Source of the DNA: Gammaproteobacteria bacterium
Lineage (GTDB): Bacteria > Pseudomonadota > Gammaproteobacteria > Enterobacterales > Kangiellaceae
NCBI GenBank assembly: GCA_013373375.1
Contig: JABXHY010000021.1
Coordinates: 1 to 64,000 of the forward strand
Direction of reading: 5' to 3'
DNA: 64,000 nucleotides
Shown here one piece after another: positions 36,547 through 45,554 of the stretch (the stretch's first letter is position 1; every line of letters starts with the position of its first letter). The position numbers and the translations under genes were made by a program. The notes beneath the pieces are model-generated. The model saw nothing but the letters and a program-made list of their open reading frames with translations. It had not been told where the DNA came from and did not search any database.

Positions 36547-36610
36547 AGGCGATCTTGTATCGACTTTAATAGTTTTTTAATACAACAATTAACCATGCTT
36601 AAGGATAAAT

Positions 36611-37147
36611 ATGTCATCTGGCTTTCTATTTAAATTTTGTTTTGGGATTTTAGTATTAATATCGATCGTCGCGTGCAGTTCATCACACGAGTCGTCAGGA
36701 AAAAATATTAGCCATACAATTAAGAAACCGACTGCTTCGATTTATATGGCATTTGGAACTATCGATGGCTCAGAGTTGCTAAGCAAATATCCTAGATTCA
36801 ATAATGAATACGAAGACTTCTCTCCAAGTGAAAACGATATATTGAAGCTGCGCAAAATAGATACCCCTACCAAACTTACCGTTGTTTTTGGATCCTGGTG
36901 CCATGACAGTGAAAGAGAAGTTCCACGGATCATAAAGTTAGTGCGCCAATCAAATAACCCTATGATTCAGCTTAACTTAATTGCCGTAAAACATAACAAG
37001 CAACTCCCTGAAGGTATGCCGCAGAAATATCAGGTACTTTACACTCCTACCCTGTACCTTGAGCAAAATGACGAATTAGTAGGTAACATTGTCGAGCGAC
37101 CAAAAGAAAGCTGGGGCGTGCACATCAGTACAATCTTATCCTTATAA
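36611..37147 (+). CDS. Thioredoxin-fold lipoprotein
   Basis: A 178-residue lipoprotein with signal LVLISIVAC (lipid cysteine at about 22) and a thioredoxin-like domain from about residue 75. The active-site-like segment is FGSWCHDSEREVPR: a single cysteine (WCHDS) takes the place of the CxxC pair, as in some thioredoxin-like proteins lacking disulfide reductase activity. The cis-proline region is TPTLYLEQNDE. It is likely anchored in the periplasm. Single gene, followed by the cobalamin riboswitch of the next operon. Confidence 0.8.
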   Translation: MSSGFLFKFCFGILVLISIVACSSSHESSGKNISHTIKKPTASIYMAFGTIDGSELLSKYPRFNNEYEDFSPSENDILKLRKIDTPTKLTVVFGSWCHDSEREVPRIIKLVRQSNNPMIQLNLIAVKHNKQLPEGMPQKYQVLYTPTLYLEQNDELVGNIVERPKESWGVHISTILSL

Positions 37148-37221
37148 CTTATCAAGACTGGTATTACCCGCCTCGATAATATGTTGCGATAATTTAATCT
37201 GTGGTACACTTCTGTCTAAAT

Positions 37222-37369
37222 ATTTGGTGTGCTTAGCACTTAATAGGGAACGTGGTGAAACTCCACGACTGTACCCGCAACTGTAAACGAAGCGAAAAGT
37301 TATTCCACTGGACTAGAGTCTGGGAAGGTACTTGGAGGCTAACTTCGTAAGTCAGGAGACCTGCCAAAA
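37222..37369 (+). promoter_or_regulatory. Cobalamin riboswitch 1, before btuD
   Basis: The leader contains the conserved segments of the AdoCbl riboswitch: GGGAACGTGGTGAAACTCC, ACTGTACCCGCAACTGTA, CTGGGAAGG and the B12 box AGTCAGGAGACCTGCC. The ends TTTGG and CCAAA close the P1 stem. It should repress the downstream nine-gene uptake and salvage operon when adenosylcobalamin is abundant. Confidence 0.95.
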
Positions 37370-37506
37370 TGTAAGCCTAAGCGCTTACAGCATTAGTATA
37401 AACTGAGCGGGCTACTCAGTGGTGCAGATGCGTTGGCTTAAATCGATCAAGACTCCTCTCTTCACCTCTTTGCATTAATCCCGCTCCGACCATTTTCGGA
37501 GTAAAA
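37370..37506 (+). promoter_or_regulatory. Expression platform of cobalamin riboswitch 1
   Basis: Directly after the B12 box come GTAAGC-CTAAGC-GCTTAC (37371-37388) and ACTGAG / CTCAGT (37402-37420) hairpins, then a pyrimidine-rich stretch and CGGAG six bases before the btuD ATG. No U-tract follows the hairpins, so control of translation or a longer alternative fold is more likely than simple intrinsic termination. Confidence 0.55.
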
Positions 37507-38292
37507 ATGGCACTAAGTCCTGCAGTTTTCCAAGCAGATAACTTAATCTGGCAAGTTCCAAATAAACGAATTCTTGATGAATTGAGCTTTTCTGTTGCTC
37601 AAGGAGAGTTCGTGGGCCTTATTGGACCCAATGGTGCTGGAAAGTCTTCCTTACTTCGATGCTTGTACCGAAAAATTATACCCAGTTCTGGTAACGTTGA
37701 GTTTCAGGGTCAACCAATAACTCAATACTCAGCAAAGTCTCTCGCGCAGAAAATTGCGGTTGTCTTACAAGAACCGCCCAGTCACTTCGAACTCAGTGTG
37801 ATGGATGTTATCAGTATGGGATTAACACCGCACAAGTCGTTATTGTCATTCGATACACAGGAAGATAGAGAGCGAGTCATTCGGGCTGCCAAAGATGTCG
37901 ACCTGGAAGATAAGCTGGATCAGCTTTTTAATAATTTATCCGGGGGTGAAAAACAGAGAGCTATGATTGCAAGAGCAATCGTACAGCAACCGTCTGTACT
38001 GTTAATGGATGAACCTACAAATCACCTTGATGTTCGTCACCAATTAGAAGTTCTGTCGATAGCAAAGCAACTTAATATCACGGTTATTGTGAGTATTCAT
38101 GATCTTAATCTTGCCGCTGCTTTTTGTAATCGATTTATTTTATTAGATAAAGGCAGAATTATTGCCAATGGCTCTTTCGATCAAGTTCTCACGGAACAAC
38201 ATTTACTGTCTGTATTTGGTGTAAAAGCAAAGATTGATCAACATCCCTTTCATGGTGGTCCCAGAATCACATTTGATTTGGGAGCAAATTGA
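37507..38292 (+). CDS. btuD: ABC transporter ATP-binding protein, vitamin B12 uptake
   Basis: A 261-residue ABC ATPase of the iron-siderophore/B12 class. Walker A is GPNGAGKSS (about 41), the signature is LSGGEKQRA (about 145), Walker B is VLLMDEPTNHLD, and the switch histidine is in SIHDLN. It powers the BtuC permease encoded next (ATGA overlap), with BtuF as the likely binding protein at the end of the operon. Placement immediately under a cobalamin riboswitch is strong evidence that the substrate is a corrinoid and not a siderophore. Confidence 0.93.
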   Translation: MALSPAVFQADNLIWQVPNKRILDELSFSVAQGEFVGLIGPNGAGKSSLLRCLYRKIIPSSGNVEFQGQPITQYSAKSLAQKIAVVLQEPPSHFELSVMDVISMGLTPHKSLLSFDTQEDRERVIRAAKDVDLEDKLDQLFNNLSGGEKQRAMIARAIVQQPSVLLMDEPTNHLDVRHQLEVLSIAKQLNITVIVSIHDLNLAAAFCNRFILLDKGRIIANGSFDQVLTEQHLLSVFGVKAKIDQHPFHGGPRITFDLGAN

Positions 38293-39320
38293 TGTTTAAA
38301 GGATTTAAACAACAAGGTTTCAGTTTGCAATACACTGCGCTAATCGTTGGCAGTGTCCTACTGTTATTATTTACCCTATTATTTGCAACCGCTTCTGGCA
38401 GTGTCGAACTCAGCATTGCACAAGTATTTGATGCTTTATTTTGTACTGGCAATTGCAGCAATTCTGAAATTGAGCAAAAAATTATAATTGATATTCGCCT
38501 TCCCAGAATCTTAATGGCAATGATCACCGGAGCAGGACTCGCGATTACAGGGGCTATATTACAAAGCATTACCCGAAATCCTCTTGCCGATCCTTATTTG
38601 TTTGGTATTTCTTCAGGCTCCGCTCTCGGCGCGGTAATTGTGATGGCATCGATTTCTACGGCAGCTATTTCTTTAACATTGGGGGCGCTGGTTGGCGGAG
38701 CATTTTCAGTTGCGTTAATGCTGGCATTAGCTGGCCGATCGGCTGCCAATATTGAAAGGCTAATACTTGCCGGTGTCGCGGTTTCTTTCATGCTTAGCGC
38801 GTTTACCAGTCTGGTACTTTATTATTCAAAACCAGAAGTTGCAGCGACCTTGTTATTTTGGATGATGGGAAGCTTTGCTAATAGTCAGTGGAGTGAACTC
38901 TCGCTACCCGCTGTTACAGTAGTATTGGGTCTTATGCTATTTGTATTTTTTCGTCGCTGGCTAGCTGCCGTTCAAGCGGGTGAAGAGAGCGCACTGACGC
39001 TCGGTATTCCAGTTGCAAAGTTGCGATTATTTATTTTAATCATCTGTTCTGCTATCACGGCTGTATTGGTCGCACATGTTGGCGGTATCGGGTTTGTTGG
39101 ATTAATGATCCCTCATATTTCTCGATTTATTGTTGGTGCGCAAATACACCGAATTTTAACCATGTGTGTGTTACTCGGCGCTACCTTTATGATTTGGGTA
39201 GATGTCATCGCGCGATCATTGCTGCAACACCAAGTGCTACCGGTTGGGATTGTGACATCTGCTGTAGGCAGTTTATTCTTTTTTATTATTCTAAGATCTC
39301 GCAGCCAAAAAGACATTTAA
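38289..39320 (+). CDS. btuC: FecCD-family permease, vitamin B12 uptake
   Basis: A 343-residue inner-membrane permease with about ten helices of the FecCD/BtuC family. Typical stretches: DIRLPRILMAMITGAGLAITGAI, NPLADPYLFGISSGSALGA, and GIGFVGLMIPHISRFIVG (the coupling region touching the ATPase). It forms the translocation pore with BtuD and receives corrinoids from BtuF. It starts within the btuD stop codon. Confidence 0.93.
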   Translation: MMFKGFKQQGFSLQYTALIVGSVLLLLFTLLFATASGSVELSIAQVFDALFCTGNCSNSEIEQKIIIDIRLPRILMAMITGAGLAITGAILQSITRNPLADPYLFGISSGSALGAVIVMASISTAAISLTLGALVGGAFSVALMLALAGRSAANIERLILAGVAVSFMLSAFTSLVLYYSKPEVAATLLFWMMGSFANSQWSELSLPAVTVVLGLMLFVFFRRWLAAVQAGEESALTLGIPVAKLRLFILIICSAITAVLVAHVGGIGFVGLMIPHISRFIVGAQIHRILTMCVLLGATFMIWVDVIARSLLQHQVLPVGIVTSAVGSLFFFIILRSRSQKDI

Positions 39321-39329
39321 TTTACTTAA

Positions 39330-40403
39330 GTGAATAAATATTTTATGCAATTAATCAATGAAAAATATTTTCAATTAAAAAAAATAGACGACAAAAATAT
39401 TCACTCTATTCAAAATAAAATTAATTCGAAAACCAAGCCATTAGGTTCATTGGGAAAATTAGAAACGTTAGCTACTAAACTCGCATTAATTTTAGGCTCA
39501 GAGAAAATACCTGAGATCAAACCCACTTTACTAATTTTTGCAGCCGATCATGGTATATCTGGCAATGGTGTCAGTATCGCTCCCCCCGAAGTCACACAAC
39601 AAATGGTATTCAATTTTTTGCAAGGCGGGGCGGCGATAAATTGTTTTTGTCGGGTGAGTAACATTCCTCTGCAAGTTATTAACGCAGGAATTAATTCCCC
39701 GATTAATCATCCTCAGATTCTAAACCAACCTTCCGGAAACGGTACGCAAGACTTTACAAAAAGTGAAGCGATGACCGAGGCTCAATTAAATCATGCATTA
39801 CTTGCGGGTATTGAGATTACCAATAGCAAAGTCAATGAAGGGAACAACGTAATTGGATTTGGAGAAATGGGTATCGGAAATACATCGAGTGCAGCAGCGA
39901 TAATGGCTGCGGTACTAAAAACACCCGCTGACGAGTGCGTCGGTCGAGGAACGGGTATTGATGATACTACCTTCAATCGTAAACTCAAATTAATTGAAAT
40001 CGCGTTACAACGTCATCAATCACAAATGAACTCTCCGTTTGATATTTTGCGATGCGTCGGTGGATTTGAAATTGCACAAATGGTCGGAGCCATGCTGCAA
40101 ACGGCGCAACAACATAAAGTTATTTTAGTCGATGGATTTATTTCCACCGCCGCGGCATTAGTCGCTTCACAGATCAATTCACATGTAATCGACTTTATGG
40201 TGTTTTGCCATGAATCTGAAGAACAAGGCCATAAACGAATGCTTAATTATCTGGGAAGCAAATCGTTACTCAACTTAAATATGCGTTTAGGAGAAGGCAC
40301 TGGCGCAGCGCTAGCAGTACCTTTGATTTTCGCTGCAAAAGAATTTTACAACAACATGGCGAGCTTCTCTGAAGCTCAAGTAGAAAATGTTGTTATTAAA
40401 TAA
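39330..40403 (+). CDS. cobT: Nicotinate-nucleotide--dimethylbenzimidazole phosphoribosyltransferase
   Basis: A 357-residue CobT enzyme. Motifs: KTKPLGSLGKLE near the N-terminus, FAADHGISGNGVS, FLQGGAAIN, GEMGIGNTSSAAA, and LRLGEGTGAALA-type C-terminal segment (MRLGEGTGAALAVPL), which holds the catalytic glutamate. It makes alpha-ribazole phosphate from nicotinate mononucleotide and dimethylbenzimidazole, the lower-ligand activation step of cobalamin assembly. Start is GTG 39330 or ATG 39345; neither has a good ribosome site. Follows btuC by 9 bp. Confidence 0.95.
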   Translation: MNKYFMQLINEKYFQLKKIDDKNIHSIQNKINSKTKPLGSLGKLETLATKLALILGSEKIPEIKPTLLIFAADHGISGNGVSIAPPEVTQQMVFNFLQGGAAINCFCRVSNIPLQVINAGINSPINHPQILNQPSGNGTQDFTKSEAMTEAQLNHALLAGIEITNSKVNEGNNVIGFGEMGIGNTSSAAAIMAAVLKTPADECVGRGTGIDDTTFNRKLKLIEIALQRHQSQMNSPFDILRCVGGFEIAQMVGAMLQTAQQHKVILVDGFISTAAALVASQINSHVIDFMVFCHESEEQGHKRMLNYLGSKSLLNLNMRLGEGTGAALAVPLIFAAKEFYNNMASFSEAQVENVVIK

Positions 40404-40420
40404 CTTTTGATATTTGTTAA

Positions 40421-41194
40421 ATGATGAAAGCGCTTTTTTCACAAATAAATTTAATCTGGCTGGCGATCAGTTTTTTTACGCGCCTGCCGGTTCCAAATAA
40501 GATTCATTTTTCACAAGGAAATTTAAATCACGCAAGTCGTTACTTTACTTTAGTGGGCTGGATAGTTGGAGCTTTGTGCACTCTCGCATTTATCGCCTCA
40601 AGCTTGATATTTGATCCCTCGATAGCAATTGTAATATCGATGGGATTTGGGTTTCTATTGACCGGAGGGTTTCATGAAGATGGCCTAGCGGATACTGCCG
40701 ATGGATTTGGTGGTGGTTGGACACAGCAACAAAAGCTCAACATCATGAAGGACTCCAGACTAGGTAGTTATGGTGCATTGGCCATTTGGTTTTTTCTTAC
40801 ATTAAAATATTTAAGCCTTTCCCACTTTGCCTCTACAGCGTCTATCGCTATTTCCATTTTAATTGCACACCCTCTCAGCCGACTTGCGTCAACCTTGGTG
40901 ATTCAATTTTTGCCTTATGTGAGTGACACTGAACACTCTAAATCCAAGCCTATAGCTCATCAGCCTTCTAAATTAGATGCCATGATAGCTATGGTAATTA
41001 CTATACCAGTATTTATATTCCCGTTCGAACATGCACTCTGGTTAATCTTAACCATATCACTAACAACTTTTATTTTTTGCGCTTTTATGAAACAACAAAT
41101 CATGGGGTTTACCGGTGATACTTTAGGCGCAACTCAACAAGTAAATGAACTCGCAATTTACTTAACGCTGTTAGCTAAGGGATTTAATCTATGA
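40421..41194 (+). CDS. cobS: Adenosylcobinamide-GDP ribazoletransferase
   Basis: A 257-residue membrane enzyme with several helices. The signatures FFTRLPVP near the N-terminus and GFHEDGLADTADGFGGGW (acidic metal-binding motif), then KDSRLGSYG, identify CobS. It joins adenosylcobinamide-GDP with alpha-ribazole (phosphate) to form adenosylcobalamin (phosphate) at the inner membrane. It overlaps cobU by four bases. Confidence 0.95.
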   Translation: MMKALFSQINLIWLAISFFTRLPVPNKIHFSQGNLNHASRYFTLVGWIVGALCTLAFIASSLIFDPSIAIVISMGFGFLLTGGFHEDGLADTADGFGGGWTQQQKLNIMKDSRLGSYGALAIWFFLTLKYLSLSHFASTASIAISILIAHPLSRLASTLVIQFLPYVSDTEHSKSKPIAHQPSKLDAMIAMVITIPVFIFPFEHALWLILTISLTTFIFCAFMKQQIMGFTGDTLGATQQVNELAIYLTLLAKGFNL

Positions 41195-41763
41195 GACATT
41201 TGGTACTTGGCGGTGCGCGATCTGGAAAAAGTAAGTTCGCAGAAAATCTTTGCGATAGCTGGCTCAATAGTAAAAGATCAAACTCGAATGTTGTCTATAT
41301 AGCGACTGCTACCGCAGGCGACGACGAAATGCGACAACGAATTCAATTTCACCAACAAACTCGAAATCAAGATTGGCAATTAATTGAAGAACCGTTTTAT
41401 CTATCGGACATACTATCTAAGTTGACGAGAGATTCTATAGTCCTAATTGATTGTTTAACACTTTGGTTAAGTAATTGGCTATGCACCCATGATGTGGAAA
41501 GTTTCGCGCAAGAAAAATCCGCATTCGTCGATCAACTTTTAAATTTTCAGGGAAAAATAGTGATTGTTAGCAATGAAGTCGGCAGCGGAATTGTGCCCAT
41601 GGGTGAACTTTCACGACAATTTTCGGATCAAGCTGGTTGGCTCAATCAGGCAATTGCTAATATAGTGGATAAAGTACATTTAATTGTTGCAGGATGCCCA
41701 CTTGTATTAAAAGATAAACAACCGCTATCGACGGACTACAAACCTGGTAAAGATGCATGCTGA
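41191..41763 (+). CDS. cobU: Adenosylcobinamide kinase / guanylyltransferase
   Basis: A 190-residue bifunctional enzyme. Walker A GGARSGKSKFAE starts at residue 7; the IATATAGDDEM.QRI.FHQ segment holds the active-site histidine that forms a GMP intermediate, and VLIDCLTLWLSNWL plus SNEVGSGIVP complete the family pattern. It phosphorylates adenosylcobinamide and then transfers GMP. Overlaps cobS (4 bp) and cobC (7 bp), indicating tight coupling. Confidence 0.96.
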   Translation: MRHLVLGGARSGKSKFAENLCDSWLNSKRSNSNVVYIATATAGDDEMRQRIQFHQQTRNQDWQLIEEPFYLSDILSKLTRDSIVLIDCLTLWLSNWLCTHDVESFAQEKSAFVDQLLNFQGKIVIVSNEVGSGIVPMGELSRQFSDQAGWLNQAIANIVDKVHLIVAGCPLVLKDKQPLSTDYKPGKDAC

Positions 41764-42404
41764 TACGATTGATACTATTGCGTCATGGTTTACCCACTAT
41801 AAAGAATTCCTTACTTGGTCAGACAGACTGTGACGTTAGCCAAAATGGTTTTGCTCAGATGTCCGAAACCTTTGATTCAATACCTGTTCAAGTAAATCAA
41901 ATTATCACCAGTCCTTTAAAACGTTGTTATGAGTTTTCCTCGAAACTCTCAGATAAAACAGGCGTACCAATATCAATTTATAATGATTTAAGAGAATGCA
42001 ACTTCGGTGATTGGGATGGTATTTCTTATCAGACTCTTCATAAAGATTATCCAGTACAAACCGAACAATTTTTTACCGATCCCTTTAATTATTCACCACC
42101 CAACGCAGAGCATCTCACAAAGTTTCACAACCGCTGTGTAAATGCGATAACTCATTTTTGCAACGACATAAAATCAAAGAATCAAAAGCATTTTAATTGT
42201 CTTGTTGTAACTCACGCTGGTGTGATTCGCAGTTTGGTTGCCTGGGCACTGAATTTCGATTTTGCTAAAGGCGAGCAATTTAAACACTTTGATGTTGACT
42301 ATGCCAGCATCACGGAGCTTGTCGTTCATTGTTTCGACAATAGCTTGTTTGTTAAGGTCCATCGACTTAACTGGTTACCAAATGTTATGGAAGATTTAAC
42401 ATGA
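41757..42404 (+). CDS. cobC: Histidine phosphatase, likely alpha-ribazole phosphatase
   Basis: A 215-residue phosphoglycerate-mutase-like phosphatase. The catalytic histidine is in LLRHGLPT (the RHG motif), with ECNFGDWDG further on and a second histidine in VVTHAGVIRSL. In the cobalamin pathway CobC removes the 5'-phosphate of alpha-ribazole phosphate or adenosylcobalamin phosphate. The assignment depends on its position between cobU and cobQ with overlapping ends. A second paralogous phosphatase lies after btuB. Confidence 0.88.
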   Translation: MLIRLILLRHGLPTIKNSLLGQTDCDVSQNGFAQMSETFDSIPVQVNQIITSPLKRCYEFSSKLSDKTGVPISIYNDLRECNFGDWDGISYQTLHKDYPVQTEQFFTDPFNYSPPNAEHLTKFHNRCVNAITHFCNDIKSKNQKHFNCLVVTHAGVIRSLVAWALNFDFAKGEQFKHFDVDYASITELVVHCFDNSLFVKVHRLNWLPNVMEDLT

Positions 42405-43864
42405 GCGCGAAAGTTATCATGATTCAGGGCACAACATCGGACGCTGGAAAAAGCATTGCAGTGACAGCATTATGCCGTTGGTTAAAACGTAAAGGCTATA
42501 AAGTTGCACCATTTAAACCACAAAATATGGCCCTTAACAGTGCAGTTACTGATGATGGAGGTGAAATTGGTAGAGCTCAAGCTTTGCAAGCACTCGCTTG
42601 CGAACTTCCACTTAGCGTTCACTTCAACCCTGTTTTACTAAAACCATCAAGTGATCAATCATCACAAGTGATCATTCATGGCAAAGCTGTTGACCAGCTT
42701 ACCGCCAAAAAATTCGGCAATATTAAAAAGCTCGCATTTAATAAAGTGCTCGAAAGCTTTCAATATTTAAAAGAGCACTTTGATTACATTGTCGTAGAGG
42801 GGGCTGGCAGCCCTGCCGAAATAAACCTAAGAGAAAATGATATCGCTAATATGGGTTTCGCTGAAGAAATTGATTGCTCTGTTGTATTGATTAGCGATAT
42901 TGATCGTGGCGGCGTATTTGCCCACATCGTGGGTACATTGCAATTGTTATCCGAATCGGAGAGAAATCGAATTAAAGGTTTTATTATCAATAAATTTCGC
43001 GGAAGCATTGAGCTCTTACAATCCGGTATAGATTGGCTCGAAAAATATTGTCAGAGACCTGTTTATGGGACGATTCCGTTTATTCAACAATTAAAACTCG
43101 ATGCGGAAGATGCCATTAATATCGAACAGTCAAACGATAGCGCTCCAATCAAGATTAAAATTCCCGTTTTCTCTCGCATCTCTAATCATACCGACTTTGA
43201 CGCTTTACGTTGGCATCCAAAAGTTGATGTTCAATTTATTGGTCAAAATGACTCTCTCAAAGGAGCAGATTTAATTATATTACCGGGGAGTAAAAATGTT
43301 AGAGCTGATTTAAACATGCTGCTCAACTCATCATGGTTAGCCGACATAAAACAACACCTTAGGTACGGTGGAAAGTTGATGGGTATTTGCGGCGGCTTTC
43401 AAATGTTGGGAAATAAAATTGATGACCCTCTAGGTATTGAAGATTTAGCAGGCTCGACGTCTGGTTTGGGTCTACTCGACTTTATAACCGAGCTTGAGCC
43501 GCAAAAAAAGCTAACTCAGGTAAGTGGCCATTTTTCTAGCCTACCAAGTGCGCCTGTTTCTGGTTACGAAATTCATTGCGGCATTTCTCAGGGACCTGCG
43601 CTTAAAAAACCTTTGATAAAATATTGTTTACATGATCAGGAGTATACAGATGGCGCGATTTCGGGCTGCGGGTCAATTATTGGCACTTATCTTCATGGTA
43701 TTTTTGACAGTAAAGAAGCATGCACAACCATTCTGAATTGGGTAGAACCAACGCTCGTTGAAAGTATCGATTTTAATCAAGTACGGATTAGCGAAATCGA
43801 TCGTCTAACCGATCACTTTGCGCACTATTGTGATTTTGAGAAATTGATTGATAGCGCTGTTTAA
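42401..43864 (+). CDS. cobQ: Cobyric acid synthase
   Basis: A 487-residue glutamine-dependent amidotransferase (CobQ/CbiP). The N-terminal dethiobiotin-synthetase-like domain has IQGTTSDAGKS, KPQNMALNS and VVEGAGSPAEINL; the C-terminal glutaminase domain has the nucleophile cysteine in MGICGGFQMLG and the partner histidine in GTYLHGIF. It amidates four side chains of adenosylcobyrinic a,c-diamide to give cobyric acid. Its presence in a cluster without corrin-ring genes and without cobD/cbiB is notable. Overlaps cobC by four bases. Confidence 0.96.
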   Translation: MSAKVIMIQGTTSDAGKSIAVTALCRWLKRKGYKVAPFKPQNMALNSAVTDDGGEIGRAQALQALACELPLSVHFNPVLLKPSSDQSSQVIIHGKAVDQLTAKKFGNIKKLAFNKVLESFQYLKEHFDYIVVEGAGSPAEINLRENDIANMGFAEEIDCSVVLISDIDRGGVFAHIVGTLQLLSESERNRIKGFIINKFRGSIELLQSGIDWLEKYCQRPVYGTIPFIQQLKLDAEDAINIEQSNDSAPIKIKIPVFSRISNHTDFDALRWHPKVDVQFIGQNDSLKGADLIILPGSKNVRADLNMLLNSSWLADIKQHLRYGGKLMGICGGFQMLGNKIDDPLGIEDLAGSTSGLGLLDFITELEPQKKLTQVSGHFSSLPSAPVSGYEIHCGISQGPALKKPLIKYCLHDQEYTDGAISGCGSIIGTYLHGIFDSKEACTTILNWVEPTLVESIDFNQVRISEIDRLTDHFAHYCDFEKLIDSAV

Positions 43865-43900
43865 GACACAAAAGAATTTCAGATGTAATAGGATTAAATA

Positions 43901-44494
43901 GTGGACAAAAACGACAAACACAAAATTAAATCGCAGAAGTTAAAAGAAAAAGTTGATGCCAATGTAGAAAAGGCAACTATCGAACGTGGTATTGTGCTTG
44001 TTATTACTGGAAATGGAAAAGGAAAGTCAACTGCCGGATTTGGAACAGTAGCTCGAGCAGTTGGCCATGGCTATAAAGCCGCAGTTGTGCAATTTATAAA
44101 AGGAACATGGGATTGCGGTGAGAGAAATTTACTGGAAACCCATGGCGTGCCATTTGCTGTAATGGGAACGGGTTTTACCTGGAACACTCAAGATCGCGAC
44201 AGTGATATTTCAGCTGCGAAGGCAGTTTGGGAACAAGCAAAATCCTTTCTGCAAGATCCTAAATATCACTTGGTGCTGCTCGACGAACTTACCTATATGT
44301 TAGGTTATGATTATCTACCGAAAGACGATGTTATTGAAGCTATCCAAAATCGTCCAGAGAATCAATCCGTTGTCATAACCGGACGAGGTGCAGTTTCCGA
44401 ATTACGTTCAATAGCAGACACCGTTAGTGAAATTAAAGATATAAAACACGCTTTTCGAGCTGGAATAAAAGCAAGGCAAGGAGTTGACTGGTAA
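43901..44494 (+). CDS. cobO: Cob(I)yrinic acid a,c-diamide adenosyltransferase
   Basis: A 197-residue CobO/BtuR-type adenosyltransferase. The P-loop is GNGKGKSTAGFG at about 37, followed by VVQFIKGTW, LVLLDELTYML and VVITGRGA. It attaches the 5'-deoxyadenosyl group of ATP to reduced corrinoids. The N-terminal 25 residues are charged and likely unfolded or flexible, as in E. coli BtuR, where they shield the corrinoid. Its stop overlaps the start of btuF by one base. Confidence 0.95.
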   Translation: MDKNDKHKIKSQKLKEKVDANVEKATIERGIVLVITGNGKGKSTAGFGTVARAVGHGYKAAVVQFIKGTWDCGERNLLETHGVPFAVMGTGFTWNTQDRDSDISAAKAVWEQAKSFLQDPKYHLVLLDELTYMLGYDYLPKDDVIEAIQNRPENQSVVITGRGAVSELRSIADTVSEIKDIKHAFRAGIKARQGVDW

Positions 44495-45336
44495 TGAGAT
44501 CATTTATTTTGATAGGGCTGTTCATGCAAGTTTTATTGTTAAACCAGGCTTACGCAGAACAAAAGTCAAACAATGATAACCTTAGGATAATTGCCCTGGC
44601 ACCCCATGCAGTCGAAATGCTATACGCGCTAGGCGCAGGAAAAAACATAGTGGGAACTGTCGAGTATGCTGATTATCCAGAAGCCGCAAAAACAATCCGG
44701 CGTATTGGAAATTATGCGGGTATTCAAATAGAACAGCTTGTAGCATTAAAACCAGATTTGATAGTCGCTTGGAAATCAGGCAATCGAGCTGAAGATTTAG
44801 CAAAAATAGAAAGCCTTGGATTTCCCATCTACTACACCAGTCCACAAACGATTAATGAGGTTTTCACCGATCTTGCCAATTTGGGAGAAAAAACGGGTCA
44901 AATAAACGAAGCAAAAGAAATAGTCGCCGAACTTAAGACAGAATACTCAAAAATAAAACAACGCTATAACAATAAGCGTAAGGTGAAAGTGTTTTATCAA
45001 CTCTGGCATGATCCTACACGGACCATCGGCAAAGATAGCTGGATCAACTCAATGATTGAAGACTGTAATGGCATCAATATCTTTAGCGATACAGATGCAG
45101 GCTACCCATTAGTGGCATTCGAAACTGTGGTTGTAAAAAATCCTGAAGTGATTATTATACCGCACCACTCGGGTGAACAAGGTGCTAAAGTCGATATTTG
45201 GAAAAAATGGCAAGAAGTCGATGCCGTTAAAAATGATCGATTGTCCGTGCTTAACGGTGACTTATTGCATCGATTTTCTCCACGAGCAATAGAAGGATTA
45301 TCTAAACTGTGTGGAGCAATTGATACAGCAAGATAA
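44494..45336 (+). CDS. btuF: Periplasmic vitamin B12-binding protein
   Basis: A 280-residue protein with a signal peptide ending NQAYA and two Rossmann-like lobes linked by a helix, typical of class III binding proteins. Seen: RIIALAPHAVEMLYALGAG, VGTVEYADYPEAA, LKPDLIVAWKSGNR and PLVAFETVV. These match BtuF, which captures cobalamin in the periplasm and presents it to BtuCD. It is the last gene of the first riboswitch operon, far from btuCD but in the same transcript by spacing. Confidence 0.92.
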   Translation: MRSFILIGLFMQVLLLNQAYAEQKSNNDNLRIIALAPHAVEMLYALGAGKNIVGTVEYADYPEAAKTIRRIGNYAGIQIEQLVALKPDLIVAWKSGNRAEDLAKIESLGFPIYYTSPQTINEVFTDLANLGEKTGQINEAKEIVAELKTEYSKIKQRYNNKRKVKVFYQLWHDPTRTIGKDSWINSMIEDCNGINIFSDTDAGYPLVAFETVVVKNPEVIIIPHHSGEQGAKVDIWKKWQEVDAVKNDRLSVLNGDLLHRFSPRAIEGLSKLCGAIDTAR

Positions 45337-45354
45337 GCAAACTTAGGTTTGCAT

Positions 45355-45500
45355 TAGTGAACTGGTGTTTTGACAGAGAATCAAAAATTATCGGGAAGTT
45401 GGTGAAATTCCAACACTGCCCCCGCAACGGTAATATTAAGTAATTAAAAACATTTTGCTATTACTTAATTTAGTCCGGAGACCGGCCAGTTTTTCAGTTA
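45355..45500 (+). promoter_or_regulatory. Cobalamin riboswitch 2, before btuB
   Basis: Conserved AdoCbl aptamer segments appear: TCGGGAAGTTGGTGAAATTCC, CACTGCCCCCGCAACGGTAA and a B12 box, AGTCCGGAGACCGGCC. AACTGG (45360) pairs with CCAGTT (45486) as P1. The only exact 20-base limit excerpt is given; the rest is by position. It should switch off btuB when adenosylcobalamin is plentiful. Confidence 0.95.
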
Positions 45501-45525
45501 ATTAGGTTAAATAGAAAGACAACAA

Positions 45526-45554
45526 AGCGCGGCGGGCGCTACAAGGAAAATTAA
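45526..45554 (+). promoter_or_regulatory. Hairpin and ribosome site before btuB
   Basis: AGCGC-GGCGG-GCGCT (45526-45540) forms a 5-bp GC-rich stem immediately before AAGGA and the btuB ATG. Placed between the aptamer and the ribosome site, it is a plausible part of a translational expression platform. Confidence 0.5.

Noticed and set aside
38267-39316. Minus-strand frames opposite btuC
   Set aside because: Low-complexity mirror translations of a hydrophobic gene, without ribosome sites or domain features.
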